This document shows positions 8,501 through 16,919 of a DNA stretch of 64,000 bases, piece after piece. The stretch is from SKLM01 sp964450435. GTDB taxonomy: Bacteria > Chloroflexota > Anaerolineae > B4-G1. The notes beneath the pieces are model-generated. The model saw nothing but the letters and a program-made list of their open reading frames with translations, did not search any database and had not been told where the DNA came from. Location: NCBI GenBank assembly GCA_964450435.1, contig CAYVCX010000007.1:18491-82490 (forward strand). Reading direction: 5' to 3'. Position 1 is the first letter of the stretch. Each line of letters starts with the position of its first letter. Both the position numbers and the translations under genes were made by a program.

Positions 8501-9843
8501 AGGCCCGAGGGGAGCTTGAGAGCCGCGCCGAAGCGCTGGAAGCTGCAAACGCCCGTCTCCAGGAGCTGGACCGGCTCAAGAGCGAGTTCCTGGCAACTAT
8601 GAGCCACGAACTCCGCACACCGCTCAACTCGGTGATCGGTTTCTCCGAGGTGCTTATGGACGGGCTGCTGGGCGAGATGCCACCCGACCAGCAAGAATGC
8701 GTGGAGAGCATCTACACGAGCGGCGAGCACTTGTTGGCTTTGATCAACGACGTGCTGGACCTGTCGAAGATCGAGGCAGGGCACATGGAGCTGGCTGTGG
8801 AGCCCGTGGACGTGAGAGAGCTGGTTGAGGATGTGAAGAAGACAGTCCGAGCGATGGTGGAGGAGAAATCGCAGACGTTTGCCGTGGAGCTGGAGGACGG
8901 TTTGCCCCCCCTCAGGGCGGACCGCGTCCGTCTGCGGCAGGTACTGCTCAACTTGCTGAGCAACGCGCACAAATTCACGTCTGAGAAGGGCGAGATCACA
9001 CTCTCCTGCAGGCTGGCCGATAAAGCCACGATGGCGTTCTCGGTGACCGACACCGGGATGGGCATCAAGCCTGAGGATCAGGCGATTATCTTCGACGAAT
9101 TTCGGCAGGCAAGCGGGTCGGCCGGGCGCGAGGTGGAAGGGACCGGGCTGGGCCTGGCGATCAGCAAGCATCTGGTGGAGATGCACGACGGGAGCATCTG
9201 GCTGGAGAGCGAGTATGGAGCAGGGGCGACGTTCTCCTTCCTCGTACCGCTGGCCGGGCCATCAGCCGACACGGACGGAGCAAGGGACGCGAAGACAATT
9301 GCGCCTTCTGCAGCAGTGCTGGTGATTGAGGACGATCGGGCGTTCAACAACCTGCTGGCCGTCTACCTGCGTCAGGGGGGCTTCCATCCTGTCCAATACT
9401 ATGACAACACGGACGTGTTACCCGCAGCCCGGGAGTGGAGCCCTACGTTGATTGTCCTCGAGATCAGGATGGCCGAAAGGAGCGCTTGGGAGAACCTGCG
9501 ACAGCTCAAATCGGACCCTGATACCAGGGACATCCCGGTGCTGCTCATCTCAGCGCTGGCGGACGGCCAGAAGGCGCTGGTGCTGGGCGCTGCGGAGCAA
9601 GTGACGAAAGGGAGCGCGCAAGGGGACAGCCTGGACGAGTTTGAGGGCTTCGAGGGGGATCTGGTCGAGGATGCGGACGGTCTGATCTCCGTACCAGGCA
9701 GCGCGGGGAGAGGCACTCTCTGCGCATCTGTCCTCAGGCACGAGACGTCTCAGGATCTGGAGGAAAATCCGCAGGAGGAGAGGGTGCTGGCCCCAGGGGA
9801 TCTGGTGCAGGACGTGCGCCGCCTGGTACTGACCGGGCGGTGA
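5572..9843 (+). CDS. Membrane hybrid histidine kinase with five GAF domains and a C-terminal receiver
   Basis: 1423 residues. Residues about 12-112 hold roughly four hydrophobic segments, followed by a coiled linker. Five GAF-type modules follow at roughly 145-290, 305-470, 490-640, 665-810 and 830-975. A second coiled coil precedes the HisKA box FLATMSHELRTPLNSVIGF (phospho-accepting His1012), then the N box LLNLLSNAHKF, VTDTGMGI and EGTGLGLAISKHL of the ATPase domain. A receiver begins near 1244 (VLVIEDDRAF), but the phospho-accepting Asp is replaced by Glu1297 (LIVLEIRM). The last about 70 residues are acidic with no recognised fold. Stacked GAFs suggest integration of several small-molecule, redox or light signals; the ligands are unknown. 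It is coupled to the HTH protein upstream. Confidence 0.92.
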   Translation: MREPSGVGLFHRAGRATTLVLAAWLACGIAVVPLRRVVGPAAAALATLPILVTAWTFGTAGGVIAGALAFPACVWLMTLTGESATSTLDAGGLAGWGILLLGGAVVGRIRGLQSQIEKSRAEREDVEEALGQEIARERRVTRTLLETAEILSTTLRFDGVLERVLDQFHQVIPYDTASVFLIHGEQCQIAACRGPDRAARWQISTLEDVPHIQQVVEARHPVVLTDVGGEPGTHMPDDLMGVRSWMGVPVIAQDSVIGVLTMRSRCGAIDEETERLASALAQQAGMALENSRLYEQMRAQLRDGTILQEVTAAISSTLDADKVLSYVAHSLCEILQATSVEIFGVEEGGEVAAAITSYASERATEAERGLEPGRRERLDSIPGATDALERQQPVQMRRGDPHLDAGTRARLEEQNAAALLLLPMVIQNRALGFARVWDSGTARGFSRRQITAGRTLAHQTAIAMDNARLFEQTKAALLETRALYRTSSSLITQKNVEDILQTLVDEVVEALAADGATVVTMDVEASRVKSFVAGGPGSDQVVAVSFNELWNGLTGWALRERKPALSPKGQPDPREDKRAQKRRKEANCGSIIVAPLVYRDKPLGTMTVMNRPDQRDFTEKDVELMMAFANQAAAALENSRLIDETQHRANRLAGAAEVARHATAITDREQLLEVVVDLIREQFGFRLASVFLVDEAREELYPVAATEGFWEVIPDGYRQSIGWGAMGKAAESGKPVLITDVSESTVARRVGDWLSPSSLSVPIQMGGEVLGVLEVEGDTVSAFDENDQLALEIIADQIAIAYQNAELLSETRSRVTDLQLLHDVSLAAASSSHVQETLQAAVEALAAAWTETQIAIQLIDKESGMLRTKASVGYPAKRAEDMDLPLGAGITGWVAEHGGPVLSPNVREDRRYYEVNRATQSELCVPLSAGSGIIGTLNVESAEIDAFSLDDQRLLTTLASNLAMLIERARLFEEIEEARGELESRAEALEAANARLQELDRLKSEFLATMSHELRTPLNSVIGFSEVLMDGLLGEMPPDQQECVESIYTSGEHLLALINDVLDLSKIEAGHMELAVEPVDVRELVEDVKKTVRAMVEEKSQTFAVELEDGLPPLRADRVRLRQVLLNLLSNAHKFTSEKGEITLSCRLADKATMAFSVTDTGMGIKPEDQAIIFDEFRQASGSAGREVEGTGLGLAISKHLVEMHDGSIWLESEYGAGATFSFLVPLAGPSADTDGARDAKTIAPSAAVLVIEDDRAFNNLLAVYLRQGGFHPVQYYDNTDVLPAAREWSPTLIVLEIRMAERSAWENLRQLKSDPDTRDIPVLLISALADGQKALVLGAAEQVTKGSAQGDSLDEFEGFEGDLVEDADGLISVPGSAGRGTLCASVLRHETSQDLEENPQEERVLAPGDLVQDVRRLVLTGR

Positions 9844-10096
9844 GCAAGTGGCGGATGTCGGACTTGACAGACCTGGCGCACGTGAGCGGCCTGACCTGGA
9901 CAGAAGTAGGGGTGCGAGGTGACGAAGGGCTGGTCGTCAGGGAATGGGAGGCGCATTCGCAACAGGGGAGCGCTTGGCGACGAACGGTGCGAGACTCGGG
10001 CCGACGTTGCGTGAGGGACAGCGGTAAGGGCGGCCCGCCTGCTCCCCGCACGCGGAGGGTTTGACGAGACCTTCGCGAGATGACAGAGACGCGGAC

Positions 10097-11017
10097 CTAG
10101 CGGGGGTCGGGCTCCACATGCACGAAAGCGAGATCGACGCTGGACAAGGCCTCAACCCGGGCTTCTACGCGCTCCCCGATGGCGTGCGCCTCGCGAAGGG
10201 TGATCTCAGCGTCGACGTCGATGTGCATATCGACACGCAGCTCCGGGCCGACGTGGTCGGCGATGACCTGATGGACGTCCAGAACCCCGGGCACGGAGGA
10301 TGCCGCAGCAACGATATCCGCCGTCACCTGCGCCGACGCGCCACGTCCGGTGAGGTAGCCCAGGTTCTCGCGGACGATGTCCCAGATGGCGCGCAGGATC
10401 CAAAGTGCCACGACGATCCCGGCGAGGGGGTCGAGAAGCGGGTGGAAGAGATTAGAACCGATCACGCCCACGAGGGCGGCCGCTGAGGCAAGGACATCAG
10501 CCAGGTTATCACGAGCACTGGCGCGGAGGGCGGGGCTGTCGGCCCTCTTGCCGGCGTCCAGGACGAGGTGGTACATCACGACCTTCAACAGCGCGCCGCC
10601 CAGTAAGACGACGATGGCCCAACGTGGTGGTACAGCCGCGGCCTGGACTCGCAGGCGCTCAACAGCCTCTCTGACGGCAGCGTATCCGGCCAACGCCATG
10701 ACGACACCAATGAGCAGGCTGACCAGCGGTTCGAAGCGGCTATGGCCCTGGGGATGGTCTCGGTCAGCCGGCTGCCGTGCGAGGTAGAGGCCGAGAGCCA
10801 TGAAGAGGCTATAGAGCGTGTCGGAGAGGGAATTGGCGGCATCGGACAGCACGGCGCTACTGCCCGAGACCCACGCGACACCCCCTTTAGAGACAGCCAG
10901 GAAGAGGTTGCCGGCGACGGCGATCAGGACGGCGCGGCGGTAGAGACGCTGTCTCAGTTCGTCGCGCTGCTCGCGGCGCACGCTCCTCACTTCGTCAGGC
11001 AGTTGGTCGGTCGACAT
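10097..11017 (-). CDS. Cation diffusion facilitator (CDF) family metal transporter
   Basis: 306 residues. A cytoplasmic N-terminus is followed by about six membrane helices (e.g. AVLIAVAGNLFLAVSKGGVAW and LLIGVVMALAGYAAV). The transport site signature is SDAANSLSDTLYSLF (residues about 57-71), and DHPQGHSRFEPL follows helix 3. The C-terminal cytosolic domain carries VLDVHQVIADHVGPELRVDMHIDVD, as in ZitB/FieF-like exporters. It probably exchanges Zn2+, Fe2+ or Mn2+ for protons; the metal cannot be told. It diverges from maf, with its own promoter at 11089-11117. Confidence 0.92.
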   Translation of the reverse strand: MSTDQLPDEVRSVRREQRDELRQRLYRRAVLIAVAGNLFLAVSKGGVAWVSGSSAVLSDAANSLSDTLYSLFMALGLYLARQPADRDHPQGHSRFEPLVSLLIGVVMALAGYAAVREAVERLRVQAAAVPPRWAIVVLLGGALLKVVMYHLVLDAGKRADSPALRASARDNLADVLASAAALVGVIGSNLFHPLLDPLAGIVVALWILRAIWDIVRENLGYLTGRGASAQVTADIVAAASSVPGVLDVHQVIADHVGPELRVDMHIDVDAEITLREAHAIGERVEARVEALSSVDLAFVHVEPDPR

Positions 11018-11088
11018 GGGTCATCGCAGACTCGGGTAGCGAGGAGCCAAGCGGATCGAGGATGGACGCTGCACCTCGCGACGCCCCG

Positions 11089-11117
11089 ATCATAGCACGT
11101 CCAACCCGCTTGGACAA
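11089..11117 (-). promoter_or_regulatory. Sigma-70-type promoter for the CDF transporter
   Basis: Minus-strand TTGTCC (11112-11117), 17-bp spacer, TATGAT (11089-11094), ending 71 bases before the ATG. The spacer and -35 contain overlapping inverted GTCCAA/TTGGAC motifs that could form an operator. Confidence 0.65.
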
Positions 11118-11273
11118 CTCATCTCCCTTCCGCAAACAGAGAACCGACCCTTCGGCACTATGTCTCGTACGCATAGTCTCCCTGTACGCCCAAACACCTG
11201 ATAACGATGGGTTGGCCCGTACACCTTGACGTCCTACCGCGTTGCAGTGTTGTGTGCTACAATAACAGGTGAG

Positions 11274-11942
11274 ATGGATGAATTCGACCTGATCTTGGCT
11301 TCGCAATCCCCTCGCCGCCGCGAACTCCTGAAGCTGTTGGGCTTGCCCTTCGGGGTGACGGCGTCCGACGTACCGGAGGCCCACGAGGCCGACGAGACCC
11401 CAGCCGAGCTGGTGACCCGACTGAGCCGCGCGAAGGCGCGGGACGTCGAGCTAGACGGACGGCACCGGGCGCTGGTGATCGCCTGCGATACGGTTGTCGC
11501 GCTGGACGAGGGCCGCGGAGAGGCCGAGATTCTGGGCAAGCCGCGAGACGGAGAGGAGGCAACGGCCATGCTCCAGTCCCTGCGCGGGCGGTCTCACATC
11601 GTGTACAGCGCTGTGACGGTGTGGAACCCAGCCCGGGGAGAGACGACGGATCTGGTGGAGACCCGGCTGACGATGCGGCCCTACAGCGAAGACGAGATCA
11701 AGCCCTATGTGGCGAGTGGAGACCCGCTGGATAAGGCCGGTGCCTACGCGATCCAACACGAAGGCTTCGACCCGGTAGATGATATTGAGGGCTGCTACGC
11801 AAGCGTGATGGGACTGCCGCTGTGCCATCTGGCGCGCCGCCTGCGCCACTGGGGAGTTGAGGCCAGCGCCCACGTGCCGACGGCCTGCCAGGCCTACACA
11901 GGCAACCGCTGCGCCATTTACCGGGAGATCATACGATCCTGA
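11274..11942 (+). CDS. maf: Maf-type nucleotide pyrophosphatase
   Basis: 222 residues. Maf proteins hydrolyse dTTP, UTP or modified NTPs to monophosphates as a housecleaning activity. The canonical start is FDLILASQSPRRRELLKLLG (residues 3-22). The catalytic Asp lies in IACDTVVALD, and KPRDGEEATAMLQSLRGRSHIVYSAV and DKAGAYAIQHEGFDPVDDIEGCYASVMGLPL are both typical. The last about 30 residues are longer than usual. ATG at 11274 follows AGGTGAG; an upstream TACAAT at 11258-11263 lacks a well-spaced -35. Its TGA overlaps the ATG of the PBP gene (TGATG), so the two are probably co-translated. Confidence 0.93.
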   Translation: MDEFDLILASQSPRRRELLKLLGLPFGVTASDVPEAHEADETPAELVTRLSRAKARDVELDGRHRALVIACDTVVALDEGRGEAEILGKPRDGEEATAMLQSLRGRSHIVYSAVTVWNPARGETTDLVETRLTMRPYSEDEIKPYVASGDPLDKAGAYAIQHEGFDPVDDIEGCYASVMGLPLCHLARRLRHWGVEASAHVPTACQAYTGNRCAIYREIIRS

Positions 11943-14161
11943 TGACCTGGCTGAGACACCCGCCCAAGTCCCAAGCCCGCCGGTTGGTGAGTGTGGGGAT
12001 GACCTTGGTCGTCCTGACGGCGGCCTGCGGTGCCTTCCCGGCCCCACAGGTATCGCCCCAGTCGACGGTGACGCCGGCCGACGACCCAACGGCAATACCG
12101 GCGTCCGCTTCACCGGAGGCGACCGCCGCCGCGTTCCTGGGAAGCTGGGAGGCCGGTGAGTACCCGACGATGTACGCCCTGCTCTCGCCAGCAAGCCAGG
12201 CCACGATCAGTGGAGGGGCGTTCGCGCAGCGATACCGGGACGCGCTGTCCAGTGCCTCGGTGATCACGGTCACCACGCACCTGAAGTCAGTACTACGCGA
12301 AGGCGAACAGGCCAGCGTTGAGTTCGACGTGACGCTGGGGACAGCGCTCTTCGGAACGCTGACGACAGACAACAGCATGCCACTGCGCCTACACGGCCGT
12401 ACGTGGCGAGTCGAGTGGGATGCCGGGCTGATCTGGCCCCAACTGGCCGGAGGCCAGTATTTCCGCACCAACCATCGAATTCCGGTGCGGGCAAACGTGT
12501 ACGACAGAGATGGCCTGGGCCTGGCGACGCAAGGGAAGATTGTGACCATCGGCGTGATCCCGGGCCAGATCACCGACGAGCCCGCCCTGCTGGAGATCCT
12601 GGCGTCGGTGACGGGTCTTTCGGCCGACGTCATCAAAGCTCGGTACGCCTCGGCCAATCCAGACTGGAAGGTACCCATTGCCGACATACCGGCGGAGGTG
12701 AGCGTTGACCAAAACGAAGCGCTAGCCTCGCTGTCAGGGGTGTACCGCGAGGAGAAGCAGGGACGGACGTATCCCCACGGAGAAGCGACAGGCCACGTAG
12801 CGGGTTGGGTGGCACCCGTGCCAGCAGAGGAATTGACAGCTTACCAGAGGCGGGGGTACCGCGGCGACGAGATGGTGGGCGTGGCGGGGCTGGAGGGCTG
12901 GGGTGAGGAGATCCTAGCGGGGCAGCACGGAGGTACTCTCTTCGTGGTGACGGCAGCCGGCGAGGCGGTGGCCGAACTGAGCCAACGGGACGCGGTGTCG
13001 GGCCGCTCCATCTATACGACACTGGATCGTGACTTCCAGGAAAAGGTGCAGCAGATTCTGGGGGACCGGGAGGGGGCCATCGCCGTACTCGACGTTCACA
13101 GCGGCGCGATACGCGCCCTCGTCAGCGGTCCCGGTTTCGATCCCAACGTCCTGGTGGGGCCGGTGGCGGCCGAGGCCCGTTCCCAGGTCCTGACCGATCC
13201 GCGGCATCCATTGTTCAACCGCGCCACGCAGGGTACGTACCCGACCGGATCGGTGTTCAAGATCGTGACGATGTCGGCGGGGATGGAAGCCGGCGGCCTG
13301 GATCCGGTGGGATCGACGTTTCACTGCCCAGGCTACTGGGACGGTCTGGGGGTGGGCGCGCGGAAGTACTGCTGGAAGGCAGCGGGTCACGGGCAGATCA
13401 CGCTGCAAGACGGGCTCACAGCCTCCTGCAACGTCACGTTCTACAACGTGGGCAAGACGCTGCACGAGCTGGATCCGGAGATTCTGCCTCAGTTCGGAAT
13501 TGCGTTTGGCCTCGGCGAACCCACCGGACTGGTAGGCCTGGTGGAGGAGACGGGGCTGATGCCAGGACCGGAATGGAAGAGGACGGCCCTGGACGAACTG
13601 TGGTACCCGGGGGACACGGTCAATCTGGCCATCGGCCAGGGGTATATGCGGGCCACGCCGCTGCAGGTGGCGCGGATAATGAGCGCCGTCGCCAACGGTG
13701 GGACGTTGTATCGCCCCTTCATAGTCAAGCGCATCGAGGGGAACGAACAGTATGAGGAGGAGGTGACGGAACCAGAGGCCGTGGGCACGCTTCCGGTGAG
13801 CGACGAGCGCTTGGCAGCGGTGCAGGAAGGGCTGCTGGGTGTGACGTCCTCGACCACCCTCGGCACAGCGAGCCATCGGTTCAGCGGCCTGGAGATTCCC
13901 GTGGCCGGCAAGACCGGCACGGCGGAGGCAGGAGCTCCAGGGGCAAGGCCGCACTCGTGGTTCGCGGCCTACGCGCCGGCCGACGACCCGGAGATCGCGC
14001 TGGCGGTGGTGGTGGAGAACGCGGGGGAGGGATCGACGGTGGCGGCACCGCTGGCGCGCCAGGTGATCGAGGCCTACTACGGGCTGCCACTCTCCGAGCT
14101 TCCGGCCGAGGCCGAAGTGGACTACGTCCCGCCCACGCCGACGCCCACGGCGGAGCCATAG
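11942..14161 (+). CDS. Lipid-anchored class B penicillin-binding protein (transpeptidase)
   Basis: 739 residues. The N-terminus LVSVGMTLVVLTAACGAF is a lipoprotein signal with lipobox TAAC, followed by a Pro/Ser/Thr-rich linker. Next is an NTF2-like module similar to the MecA N-terminal domain (about 60-170), then a PBP dimerisation region (about 180-330). The transpeptidase carries the nucleophile Ser437 in GSVFK, Ser495 in SCN and Lys657 in KTG. It should cross-link peptidoglycan outside the membrane. Most class B PBPs are anchored by a transmembrane helix; lipid anchoring with this domain order recalls low-affinity PBPs such as PBP2a/PBP5, but beta-lactam affinity cannot be inferred. It overlaps maf by one base. 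Confidence 0.9.
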   Translation: MTWLRHPPKSQARRLVSVGMTLVVLTAACGAFPAPQVSPQSTVTPADDPTAIPASASPEATAAAFLGSWEAGEYPTMYALLSPASQATISGGAFAQRYRDALSSASVITVTTHLKSVLREGEQASVEFDVTLGTALFGTLTTDNSMPLRLHGRTWRVEWDAGLIWPQLAGGQYFRTNHRIPVRANVYDRDGLGLATQGKIVTIGVIPGQITDEPALLEILASVTGLSADVIKARYASANPDWKVPIADIPAEVSVDQNEALASLSGVYREEKQGRTYPHGEATGHVAGWVAPVPAEELTAYQRRGYRGDEMVGVAGLEGWGEEILAGQHGGTLFVVTAAGEAVAELSQRDAVSGRSIYTTLDRDFQEKVQQILGDREGAIAVLDVHSGAIRALVSGPGFDPNVLVGPVAAEARSQVLTDPRHPLFNRATQGTYPTGSVFKIVTMSAGMEAGGLDPVGSTFHCPGYWDGLGVGARKYCWKAAGHGQITLQDGLTASCNVTFYNVGKTLHELDPEILPQFGIAFGLGEPTGLVGLVEETGLMPGPEWKRTALDELWYPGDTVNLAIGQGYMRATPLQVARIMSAVANGGTLYRPFIVKRIEGNEQYEEEVTEPEAVGTLPVSDERLAAVQEGLLGVTSSTTLGTASHRFSGLEIPVAGKTGTAEAGAPGARPHSWFAAYAPADDPEIALAVVVENAGEGSTVAAPLARQVIEAYYGLPLSELPAEAEVDYVPPTPTPTAEP

Positions 14162-14245
14162 CGCCCGATCAGCGCTCGCACGGTCTGCACATCTGGGCGG
14201 AGCACGCCCAAGTGCAGCACAAGCCGAGGTTACGGCCAGACGCGT

Positions 14246-15517
14246 CTATTCCTCCAGCGGTTCGGCCAGACGCAGGGCGACGTAGGCGGGCCGGTACGAG
14301 CCATCGGGCCGGAGGAGGCTGTAGGCCGAGAACGTATTGTCCGCTCCCCAGATAGTAGCCAGGTTCAGGTTCCAGAGGAACATCGGTCCCACCCACGGTC
14401 GCTCGTCCCCCATGTGGAAAGCACGCACGATATACTCCGCCTGCTGGGCCTCACTGATCTGAGCCCCGTATTCCCACCCGGTAAGGTCCATCTCCCCTAT
14501 CCCCTCGGGTGTCGGCCAGCCGAACTCGGTGACCCAGATATCGAGGTGGCCACTGCCGTATTCCAGCATAATCTGACGGTAGTCCTCCAGCGTGTCCAGG
14601 AAGAAGAAGGAAGGATGGTCGTTGTGGCTGGTTGCAGTGTGCACAGCATCCCGGACACTCTCCTCGGGGGGGTTGGCATAGCCGTAGGGATGCGCTCCGA
14701 TAGCATCCACGTGCCGGGTGATGCCGGCATCGAGCATGCCGTGTAGGAACACACGATCGTCGATGGCTACGTCATCCCTCCCGGTGACGGCTGGGCCACC
14801 GCTGACGACGACCGCCTGGGGGTCGGCCACTCGCACGCCTCTGGCGCCCTCGGCCACCAGCGCGACGAAGCGGGCGGGGTCGAGGGTGTCACCGCGCCAC
14901 TCCCGCTCCAGGTTGGGCTCGTTCCACAATTCGTAGGCCTGAACGCGGCCGCGGTACCGCCCGGCCAGCTGTTCCATAAAGCGACCAAACTGGGCGTAGT
15001 CAACAGGCGGGCCGCCCTCCAGCTCTACCTCACGGGTCCAATCGGGCGCGCGGGTGACGCTGAGCAACACCTGAAAGCCCGACTGATGGGCACCGTCCAC
15101 CACGCGATCAAGATTCTCCCAGTCGAAGTCGTCGGGGCCATGCTCGATGGTGTGCCACTGGACCTGGTGTTTCACCCAGCCGACACCGAGCCCCTGAGCC
15201 CAGCGCAGCGCCGGTTCCATCTCCCAGCGGGGCGGGATGTGGAGCTGGACGCCGTAGCTCGGCTTGGGCACGGGAGGAGGAAGGGGGGTGGCCGTCTCGG
15301 TAGCAGAGGGCTCAGTCTGGGGCATCGGTGAGGGCGATGGGACAGCAACCGGGCTCTCACTGTGCAGCCCCGGCAGATAGAGACGCTGCGGGGACGGAGA
15401 GGCTGATGGGGCCGGCTCGCTTGGGCGCGTGGGCTCGGGACGTCCCGCACAGCCTACCGAGGCGGAGAGGAAGAGAAGAAGGAGAACAAGGGACCGTGTC
15501 CGCGTCTGTCCGCACAT
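14246..15517 (-). CDS. Clan GH-A glycoside hydrolase-like lipoprotein
   Basis: 423 residues. The signal peptide LVLLLLFLSASVGC ends in a lipobox. A Pro/Ser/Thr-rich linker (about 25-90) leads into a TIM barrel. YELWNEPNLEREW carries the acid/base Glu (NEP motif) and IWVTEFGWPTPEG the candidate nucleophile Glu, so the two clan GH-A catalytic residues are present. The overall look is closest to GH39/GH5-like proteins. The substrate is unknown. The ATG has no SD sequence, and a good promoter ends only about 10 bases upstream, so the mRNA may be leaderless. It converges with the PBP gene. Confidence 0.8.
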   Translation of the reverse strand: MCGQTRTRSLVLLLLFLSASVGCAGRPEPTRPSEPAPSASPSPQRLYLPGLHSESPVAVPSPSPMPQTEPSATETATPLPPPVPKPSYGVQLHIPPRWEMEPALRWAQGLGVGWVKHQVQWHTIEHGPDDFDWENLDRVVDGAHQSGFQVLLSVTRAPDWTREVELEGGPPVDYAQFGRFMEQLAGRYRGRVQAYELWNEPNLEREWRGDTLDPARFVALVAEGARGVRVADPQAVVVSGGPAVTGRDDVAIDDRVFLHGMLDAGITRHVDAIGAHPYGYANPPEESVRDAVHTATSHNDHPSFFFLDTLEDYRQIMLEYGSGHLDIWVTEFGWPTPEGIGEMDLTGWEYGAQISEAQQAEYIVRAFHMGDERPWVGPMFLWNLNLATIWGADNTFSAYSLLRPDGSYRPAYVALRLAEPLEE

Positions 15518-15526
15518 GATCGAGTC

Positions 15527-15554
15527 ATTGTAACCGGTAGCGTTGGAGAGTCAA
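15527..15554 (-). promoter_or_regulatory. Promoter for the glycoside hydrolase gene, probably leaderless mRNA
   Basis: Minus-strand TTGACT (15549-15554), 16-bp spacer, TACAAT (15527-15532). The initiation point would be near 15520, three or four bases before the ATG at 15517. Confidence 0.6.
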
Positions 15555-15767
15555 CCGCGACGGTGCGAGATGTGGAGGACGGTTCAGGGTATCTCGAGGC
15601 CGCCAATGGGGCAGCCGGCGAAACCTCAACTCATAGGGATCCGGTATCCCCGCGCACTGGCGCGCCGACTGCCCCGCTTTCGGCACCCTCCGGAGGAAGA
15701 AGCGAGGCATCCGCACCAATCAGCAAGCCAGCAATCTCTGGTTTGAAGGGCTCCAGGGAAAGAGCTG

Positions 15768-15795
15768 TTGACAGGACCGAGGGATGCGCTACAAT
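15768..15795 (+). promoter_or_regulatory. Consensus sigma-70-type promoter for rsgA
   Basis: TTGACA (15768-15773), 16-bp spacer, TACAAT (15790-15795). Transcription would start near 15802, about 34 nt before the ATG at 15836. This argues against the longer open frame that begins at 15563. Confidence 0.75.
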
Positions 15796-15835
15796 GAATC
15801 CGCGTGGGTTGTGCGTCTTCTGGAAGGTTGTTGAC

Positions 15836-16885
15836 ATGTCTGAACTGATTGAGGGATTGGTCATCAAGGCGCAGAGCGGTTTCTTCACGGTGCACACCGA
15901 GGAGGATGATTTCACGTGCCGGTTGCGGGGCCGCCTGAAGGAGGAGTGGCGCGACACGGACCTGGTGGCGGTGGGCGACCGAGTACGGATCAGTCCAGTG
16001 GAAGACGGCGGCATGATTGAGGGCATGATCGAGGAGATCGAGGAGCGAGAGCGCGCCCTGGCCCGCCTCGCCCCCTCCGCCGGACGGGGCGCCCGCCACT
16101 GGACACGAAGAGGATATCTTTCGGAGCGAGAGCAGGTGATTATCGCCAATCCGGATCACGTGGTCTTCGTGTTCGCCTGCGCGGAGCCGGAGCCGCGTCT
16201 GCGGATGCTGGACCGACTGCTGGTCGGGGCCGAACTCCAGGATATTCCCGCCATCGTATGCGCCAACAAGGTCGATCTGGTTGGACGTGAGGAAGCACAC
16301 GAGCTGTTTGATATCTACGATGAGATCGGCTATCGGCTGGTGTATACGAGCGCCAAGACGGGCGAGGGAGTCGACGAACTGAACGAGCTGCTGGTGGGCC
16401 GCATATCCGCCCTGGTCGGTCCCTCAGGTACCGGAAAGACAAGTCTGCTGAACGAGATGCAGCCGGGGCTCGGCCTGCGCGTGCGGGAGGTGAGCCGTGC
16501 CACCCGGAAGGGACGGCATACCACGGTGGTGCCCCAGTTGGTCCCTTTGGACGGCGGGGCTCCGACAGGGTCTGAAGAAGCGGATGTGGGCGGGAACGAG
16601 GCGACTATTGAGCAGGGATGGGTGGCTGACACCCCCGGGCTGAAGGCCCTGGCGCTGTTCGACATGGATCCGGAGGAGGTGGACGCCTATTTTCCAGACA
16701 TCGCGCCGCTGGTGGCCCACTGTCGTTTCTCCGACTGCAGCCACACGGTGGAGCCGGGGTGCGCGGTCAAAGAGGCCCTCGAGGAAGGAGAGATCAGCGA
16801 GCACCGGTACCAGAGCTACGTGCGCCTGCGCGAGGAGCACCAGAAGCTGGCTGATATGTACTGGTGGGGGATTGATGAGGAATAG
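15836..16885 (+). CDS. rsgA: Ribosome small-subunit-dependent GTPase A
   Basis: 349 residues. RsgA helps mature the 30S subunit. An N-terminal OB fold (about 1-75, VIKAQSGFFTVHTEEDDFTCRL) is followed by a circularly permuted GTPase in the order G4 NKVD, G1 GPSGTGKTS, G2 region RKGRHTT, G3 DTPG. The zinc-binding end is CRFSDCSHTVEPGC. About 15-20 extra residues (GGAPTGSEEADVGGNEATI) sit between G2 and G3. ATG 15836 follows GGAAGG and the promoter. It converges with the EamA gene. Confidence 0.95.
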   Translation: MSELIEGLVIKAQSGFFTVHTEEDDFTCRLRGRLKEEWRDTDLVAVGDRVRISPVEDGGMIEGMIEEIEERERALARLAPSAGRGARHWTRRGYLSEREQVIIANPDHVVFVFACAEPEPRLRMLDRLLVGAELQDIPAIVCANKVDLVGREEAHELFDIYDEIGYRLVYTSAKTGEGVDELNELLVGRISALVGPSGTGKTSLLNEMQPGLGLRVREVSRATRKGRHTTVVPQLVPLDGGAPTGSEEADVGGNEATIEQGWVADTPGLKALALFDMDPEEVDAYFPDIAPLVAHCRFSDCSHTVEPGCAVKEALEEGEISEHRYQSYVRLREEHQKLADMYWWGIDEE

Positions 16886-16919
16886 GCAGAGGGCACGCAG
16901 GGGCGTCCCCCGCCGGCCG

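Noticed and set aside
12914..13954. 346-codon minus-strand open frame
   Set aside because: Antisense of the PBP gene.
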